Positions 59,745 through 64,000 of a stretch of DNA of 64,000 nt are shown here, piece after piece; positions within the stretch are counted from its first letter, which is position 1, and the number at the start of each line of letters is the position of its first letter. The notes beneath the pieces were generated by a model. That model was not told where the DNA came from. It searched no databases and was given only the letters and a program-made list of their open reading frames with translations. The position numbers and the translations under genes are program-made. Origin of the DNA: GCA-2794515 sp034436155 (lineage in GTDB: Bacteria > Chloroflexota > Anaerolineae > Aggregatilineales > Phototrophicaceae); contig DAOTVP010000083.1 of assembly GCA_034436155.1 (NCBI GenBank), positions 56,596 through 120,595 on the forward strand, read 5' to 3'.

Positions 59745-60374
59745 TTACTTTTTTGACCATTGATGGACGGCTTTACGGGCTTCTGGTGTATCGATGTTGG
59801 CTAATGCCCGAAATGCCGCAATCCGTACTTGGGCATTTTTGTCGTTGAGCGCATCCGATAATTCCGAGACTTTGCCTTCTGCGCCCAAACGTCCGAGTGC
59901 TTCGGCAGAAAATCGGCGCACGCCATCATCCACATCGAGTAGGGCGGCAGATAACCCGCGTATGACGGTGATGTGAATGTCGCTCTCACTTTGAATATTT
60001 ATTTTACCCAATGCCTTGGCGGCGGCACGGCGCACGGCGCTTTTTTCATCGCGCAATGCCTCAGATAAGCCTTCAATGACCAGCATCGATCCATTGGCAA
60101 TCAGCGCCGCGGTGACGGCGGAGCGTGTCCACATATCATCCCAACGTAATGCCTCTAATAAAACGGGAACCGCATCATCATGAGGCAATTGCGATAAGGC
60201 TTTCACAATGAGATAGCGCGTACCGGGGTCGGCATTCGGCAACCACGCGACCAATAACGGCACAGCAGGCAGATGTTTTTCTTCTGCTACGATACTCAGC
60301 GCATTGAGGCGATCATCTATATCACCCAATTCTAACATCATCATCGCCTCTTGAAGGCGGTTTTGTGTGGTCAT
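59745..60374 (-). CDS. HEAT-repeat protein
   Basis: A 209-residue soluble protein made of about six HEAT/PBS-lyase repeats of 30-35 residues: DDRLNALSIVAEEKHLPAVPLLVAWL, DPGTRYLIVKALSQLPHDDAVPVLLEAL, EKSAVRRAAAKALGKI, DDGVRRFSAEALGRLGAEGKVSELSDAL and NAQVRIAAFRALANIDTPEARKAV. These build a superhelix for protein binding. No cofactor site is seen, so it is a scaffold rather than a lyase. The partner is unknown. Confidence 0.85.
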   Translation of the reverse strand: MTTQNRLQEAMMMLELGDIDDRLNALSIVAEEKHLPAVPLLVAWLPNADPGTRYLIVKALSQLPHDDAVPVLLEALRWDDMWTRSAVTAALIANGSMLVIEGLSEALRDEKSAVRRAAAKALGKINIQSESDIHITVIRGLSAALLDVDDGVRRFSAEALGRLGAEGKVSELSDALNDKNAQVRIAAFRALANIDTPEARKAVHQWSKK

Positions 60375-60441
60375 GCTTGATACCCTTCAGTATGATAAAC
60401 CAACGGAAATGAAAATCAGGATGGCGTTTATGTCGTGTTTA

Positions 60442-60479
60442 GGCGGGCAAACATGCCGTTACCCGTTGGCATGTTCGCC
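60442..60479. repeat. Intergenic hairpin behind the small membrane protein
   Basis: AACATGCC/GGCATGTT with flanking GGCG/CGCC arms and a four-base bulge (GGCA) on one side. It lies 14 bases downstream of the stop of the next gene on the minus strand and could end its transcript. Confidence 0.45.
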
Positions 60480-60493
60480 GATTGTTGCTGTGC

Positions 60494-60823
60494 CTAACCT
60501 TCGGTGGTTTGTTGTCTGGCGGCTTTACGGGCGAGCGCAGCGGCTTTGCGGGCGGCTTTTTCTTCATCACTCCCCAAGGCGCTGGCACCTGTTTTGGCGG
60601 TGTTGCCCGCCGTCTCGGTGGCGAGTTTTTCGGATGATGATTTTTCTGCCAATTTTCGACTAGCGGCTTCGTTCATCCCTTGCAAGATTTGCACCGCACG
60701 CGATGATTCTGGGCTACGAATATCTGTGTGCGGGTCGTGTTTCAGACCATAATACATCACCGCGCCCATCACGATAACCGTGATAGCGATGATAATCATC
60801 ATCACCAACAATCCTAATTCCAT
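60494..60823 (-). CDS. Small membrane-anchored protein with Ala/Lys-rich tail
   Basis: A protein of about 109 residues. One N-terminal membrane helix (about 4-26) is followed by a soluble tail with SPESSRAVQILQGMNEAASRKLAEK and an Ala/Arg/Lys-rich C-terminal helix (KAARKAAALARKAARQQ). No known family. The tail composition resembles nucleic-acid- or membrane-surface-binding helices, which is only a guess. The ATG follows an AGGA at short spacing. Confidence 0.55.
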   Translation of the reverse strand: MELGLLVMMIIIAITVIVMGAVMYYGLKHDPHTDIRSPESSRAVQILQGMNEAASRKLAEKSSSEKLATETAGNTAKTGASALGSDEEKAARKAAALARKAARQQTTEG

Positions 60824-60901
60824 CTCTATCCTCACTTGTTTAGATGTACCTTAATGTCAAAATTATACTCTATAAATGGGTCAAAATCCAAATTTCTTAC
60901 G

Positions 60902-61360
60902 TTACGCTGATGGTTTGCTGGCAATTAGCACCACCCAATCCCCTTTTTGTACGGTTTTGCCCGCCTGATTCACAATTTTCACCTCGAATGTGACCAATCC
61001 ACCGCCCAATCGCCCCGCCTCTTTGGTCTCTTTGACGGTAATGTCGACATGCACGGTATCGCCAATATACACAGCATCGCTAAATTTCATCTCAATGGCG
61101 CGAAATGCGAGGACGGTGCGCTCTAAAAATCCCAGTTGATACGCTTGCCCAACCGCGTAGCTTAGGGTCAACATGCCGTGCGCCACACGCTGACCAAGCA
61201 TGTGATTTTTCATGTATTCGGCATCAAAGTGCATCGGGTTAAAATCACCCGTGAGCGAACCGAATTGCACAATATCGGCTTCGGTGATGGTGCGCCCGCG
61301 TGTGGTCATGCTTTCGCCGACCACATAGTCTTCAAAATATTTACCAATTGGGTGTGTCAT
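60902..61360 (-). CDS. MaoC-like (R)-specific enoyl-CoA hydratase/dehydratase
   Basis: A 152-residue hot-dog-fold enzyme. The hydratase-2 motif is GDFNPMHFDAEYM with the catalytic Asp and His, and HGMLTLSYAVGQAY closes the active-site helix. Family members hydrate (R)-enoyl-CoA or dehydrate 3-hydroxyacyl compounds in fatty acid or other pathways. No other lipid gene is adjacent, so the pathway is not known. Confidence 0.87.
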   Translation of the reverse strand: MTHPIGKYFEDYVVGESMTTRGRTITEADIVQFGSLTGDFNPMHFDAEYMKNHMLGQRVAHGMLTLSYAVGQAYQLGFLERTVLAFRAIEMKFSDAVYIGDTVHVDITVKETKEAGRLGGGLVTFEVKIVNQAGKTVQKGDWVVLIASKPSA

Positions 61361-61516
61361 GAGAATGTCCTATCCTCCCGTTACATAATTGTGATTTTTG
61401 TCACTATCGCTCAATTTTATCTCAGAGTATCCTGATTATATAGAGTAACGCTAAAAAAGTCATATCCCCCTCCAAGATAAGTGACGTACTCTTTTAGAAC
61501 TACTTTTTTTAAGACG

Positions 61517-61547
61517 AGGCTTCTGTAGACAATACAGAAGCCTTTTT
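61517..61547 (+). terminator. Orphan rho-independent terminator
   Basis: A perfect 11-bp stem AGGCTTCTGTA/TACAGAAGCCT with loop GACAA is followed by TTTTT on the plus strand. No plus-strand gene lies upstream within 6 kb, so it may end an unannotated small RNA. The rest of the gap between the MaoC and PBP genes is AT-rich and shows nothing else. Confidence 0.7.
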
Positions 61548-61644
61548 CCGTTTATTGCCCTACGCTGATGGGGTTGGGCTAGATTTTTGTGTGGGTTGGT
61601 GTTTATAGTTAGCACGGTCATAAAAAATAATGAGGTATTTTTTG

Positions 61645-63870
61645 ATGATGAAATCGCGCATCACTATTTTATTCGTTACTATGCTCTGGTTATTCGCTGT
61701 TATGCCCGCATCGGCGCAATTTTCGCCACAAGAGGTGGTGACAGCATTTTTGGACGCATGGAATAATAAAGACTACGAAACGATGTATCGTTATGTCACC
61801 GTGAACACCATCAACGGGATAGAAGAATATCCTTTGCCCGTGTTCATCAATCGCTATCAGACGGTTGGGGATACATTGGCGTTGACTGAAATCCGTTATA
61901 GTATCACTCAGACCACCCTACAGGGTGCGACCGCGATGGTCATGTATGATATGGTGTTTGTATCCAACACGTTTGGCGAAATTCCCGATAATGGGCGTAG
62001 GATTCGTCTCATCAATACCGCCAATGGTTGGCGTATTGCTTGGTCTACGATGGATATTTTTGATACGCTGGTGAGTGGCGCACAAATTCGCATTGAATCA
62101 CGCCCTAGCCCCCGCGCCCGTATTTATGATCGTAATGGTGAACCGTTAGCCTATAATGGCACAACCAGCGGGTTTTATACCGCAAAAGAGCGCATGACAA
62201 GCGAGGCGAATTGCATCGACCTGTTGGCGCGAATCATGCGCGTGCCACCGCGATTGGTCGAAAATCAATTCCGTCCGAATAATCCAGACACGATTTTCTT
62301 TTTGGGGGAACTGAATACCGAAGATTTTAACGCCAATTTTTCGGCATTAGAGACGACTTGTGGTGTCCGTCAGGGCTTTGAAAGTCGGGTGCATCGCATT
62401 TATATGGGCAATAGCATGGCAACGCATGTCGTGGGTTATGTGGGACCTATCCCCGCCGAGCAACTGGCAGAATATACTGCGCTAGGTTATGGTGAGGGCG
62501 ATATTGTCGGGTTATTGGGTGTCGAAAGTGCGTATCAGCAACAATTAGGTGGTAAGCCTGCCAGCGTTTTGCGAATCGTGGATGCGAGCGGGACGGTGTT
62601 GCGCGAATTGGCAGGTAGCGCAGGCACGCCACCTGTGCCGATTACGCTTGCATTAGATGCGCGTTTGCAACGCCTTACTGCCAACGCGCTCAACGATGCC
62701 TTTGTGACCGCCGCGCCCAATTGGGCGAGTGTATCTACGGGCGGGGCGGCGGTGGTTTTGGATGTGAATACAGGCGAAATTTTGGCGCTTGCCAGTTATC
62801 CGTTCATCCAACCGAATTTATTTCACCCTGATTCGACCACCGAAGATAGAGGAAGCGCGTTAGTTGCGATGTTGAATACGGGTGAGCCATTGCGGAATCG
62901 TGTTGTCAGCGAGCAAGCCTCGCCAGGATCGGTATTCAAAATTATCACCTTAGCGGCGGCATTGAACGAAGGTCTGAGTGTGACTTCTGAACAGTTTAAT
63001 TGCGACTTGTATTGGGATGGCACACGATACGGCGATACTCGTTCCCCGCGCCCTGATTGGCGTGTGACCGATGAATATCCGCCCGCAGGCGTGATTACCC
63101 CCGCGCAAGCCCTGATGACCTCGTGTAATCCGTATTTTTGGGAATATGGCGCACGCCTGTTTTTAGAAAAAAATCCGAATACGATAGCCGAATACGGTCG
63201 TCGTATGGGTCTGACACGCACCTACGGTTTGAGCAATATCTTCCGCGAAGCGCCCGGTGTGATACCCGTCCCTGGGAGCATCGAGGCGGCGATTTCTGAG
63301 GCGGTCGGGCAGGGCGATGTCACACTTCCGCCCCTACAAATGGCGGTCGTGACGGCATCTATCGCCAATGGTGGTACGGTGTATAACCCCAGTTTGGTCA
63401 AGCAGATTGGTGGTGTCGATAATACCGATGTGGTGCAATCATTCGCGCCTCAAATCTTGAATCAATTGGGATTTAACCCGGGTGTCTTAGAGGCGATTCA
63501 AGAAGGTATGTGTGGTGTGACCACCAATGAATTTTTGGGGACGGCGTATGGGCGGTTTATCAACAACCCACAAAGCGATTATAGCTATACCGAATTGACC
63601 GCGCCGTATAGTGTGTGTGGCAAAACAGGGACAGCCCAAACGGGGCGCTATCCCAATGCGTGGTTTGTGGCGTATGCCCCCGCGGATAATCCGCAAATTG
63701 CGGTGGTGGTGATGGTCGAGCAATCACTAGAGGGGTCGCAAGTTTCTGCGCCGATAGCGAGACGTATTTTGGATGATTATTTCGAGGTGGAACGGGCAAA
63801 CTTCCCCGAATGGTGGTCACAAGGTCCGTATGTGCCGTTGAATATCCCACCCGATGGTGGCGCAGGGTGA
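61645..63870 (+). CDS. Class B penicillin-binding protein (peptidoglycan transpeptidase) with NTF2-like N-terminal domain
   Basis: A 741-residue extracytoplasmic transpeptidase that cross-links peptidoglycan. A signal/anchor segment ends at ASAQ. The NTF2-like domain (MecA_N-type, about 28-150: FSPQEVVTAFLDAWNNKDYETMYRYVT) precedes a PBP dimerisation domain with ESRPSPRARIYDRNGEPLA. The transpeptidase domain has all three active-site motifs: Ser429-x-x-Lys in SVFKI, SCN at 493-495 and KTGTAQ from 660. The architecture is like PBP2a/PBP3 of Firmicutes and also occurs in Chloroflexota. GAGGT eight bases before ATG 61645 sets the start. No division or rod genes are adjacent. Confidence 0.92.
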   Translation: MMKSRITILFVTMLWLFAVMPASAQFSPQEVVTAFLDAWNNKDYETMYRYVTVNTINGIEEYPLPVFINRYQTVGDTLALTEIRYSITQTTLQGATAMVMYDMVFVSNTFGEIPDNGRRIRLINTANGWRIAWSTMDIFDTLVSGAQIRIESRPSPRARIYDRNGEPLAYNGTTSGFYTAKERMTSEANCIDLLARIMRVPPRLVENQFRPNNPDTIFFLGELNTEDFNANFSALETTCGVRQGFESRVHRIYMGNSMATHVVGYVGPIPAEQLAEYTALGYGEGDIVGLLGVESAYQQQLGGKPASVLRIVDASGTVLRELAGSAGTPPVPITLALDARLQRLTANALNDAFVTAAPNWASVSTGGAAVVLDVNTGEILALASYPFIQPNLFHPDSTTEDRGSALVAMLNTGEPLRNRVVSEQASPGSVFKIITLAAALNEGLSVTSEQFNCDLYWDGTRYGDTRSPRPDWRVTDEYPPAGVITPAQALMTSCNPYFWEYGARLFLEKNPNTIAEYGRRMGLTRTYGLSNIFREAPGVIPVPGSIEAAISEAVGQGDVTLPPLQMAVVTASIANGGTVYNPSLVKQIGGVDNTDVVQSFAPQILNQLGFNPGVLEAIQEGMCGVTTNEFLGTAYGRFINNPQSDYSYTELTAPYSVCGKTGTAQTGRYPNAWFVAYAPADNPQIAVVVMVEQSLEGSQVSAPIARRILDDYFEVERANFPEWWSQGPYVPLNIPPDGGAG

Positions 63871-64000
63871 AAAATTTGCTATGCGATAGTGGTCACATAG
63901 TAAGTGATGAGACCTCTAAGTTGTAATCAATGATAAACCATAAGGTCATCCAATAATGATAATCGTCCGATTTAGAAAATGATAACGTTTTGCGAACAAA

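Noticed and set aside
63871..64000. Right-edge intergenic stretch
   Set aside because: No start of a gene, hairpin or promoter of quality was found in these 130 bases.

Overview
The window is bacterial chromosomal DNA of moderate GC with densely packed genes on both strands and no phage, plasmid, CRISPR or rRNA. Many small traits fit a Chloroflexota (Anaerolineae-like) genome: envelope proteins with SH3/LysM modules, a class B PBP with an NTF2-like N-terminal domain, a giant Ser/Thr kinase-AAA-TPR protein, many CACHE-type histidine kinases with stand-alone receivers, a CIRCE-controlled groESL and a tRNA without encoded CCA. The phylum is inferred from protein content only.

Layout. 1-9.1 kb: a truncated AAC(3)-like acetyltransferase, a lipoprotein, then two parallel four-gene sensor modules on the minus strand, each with a solute-binding lipoprotein, a CACHE-HAMP histidine kinase and two receiver-only proteins. 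9.2-16.7 kb: methyltransferase, GlpD, Fic protein, a TetR regulator with twin operators and its small multidrug exporter, an esterase and an orphan amino-acid-binding protein. 16.7-24.5 kb: a thioredoxin-NHL protein with a small partner, an accessory patch with a nonsense-interrupted HNH nuclease, a GT39-like glycosyltransferase, a receiver and a MocR regulator. 24.7-31.1 kb: thioredoxin reductase, a small Cys protein, a Yip1-like membrane protein, a sigma factor and an FHA protein, then groES-groEL. 31.2-36.4 kb: MerR/GyrI regulator, APC permease and a complete polar amino acid ABC transporter.

36.4-38.4 kb holds the most interesting locus: a TROVE/vWA Ro60 orthologue flanked on its own strand by three RNA elements that share the core GGGTCGAA, each with a closing helix, an unpaired CGA and an inner helix. 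This resembles Y RNAs. One lies in the gene's 5' leader directly behind a good sigma70 promoter; two lie directly downstream and end at a terminator. One of these also carries a 17-nt hairpin that reads as a tRNA T-arm. An RtcB-type RNA ligase lies about 10 kb away; the two are linked in known RNA repair operons.

38.4-47.4 kb: cation efflux, CdsA, FolC, a beta-propeller-like secreted protein and a four-gene histidine kinase/receiver operon. 47.4-64 kb: a MITE-like element, Nudix, RtcB, the giant Ser/Thr kinase, an altered MBL-fold protein, two paralogous SH3 envelope proteins, tRNA-Phe, a HEAT protein, a MaoC dehydratase and a class B penicillin-binding protein.

Several gaps contain a repeat family of two facing hairpins, in which the inner stems differ in sequence but keep base pairing.
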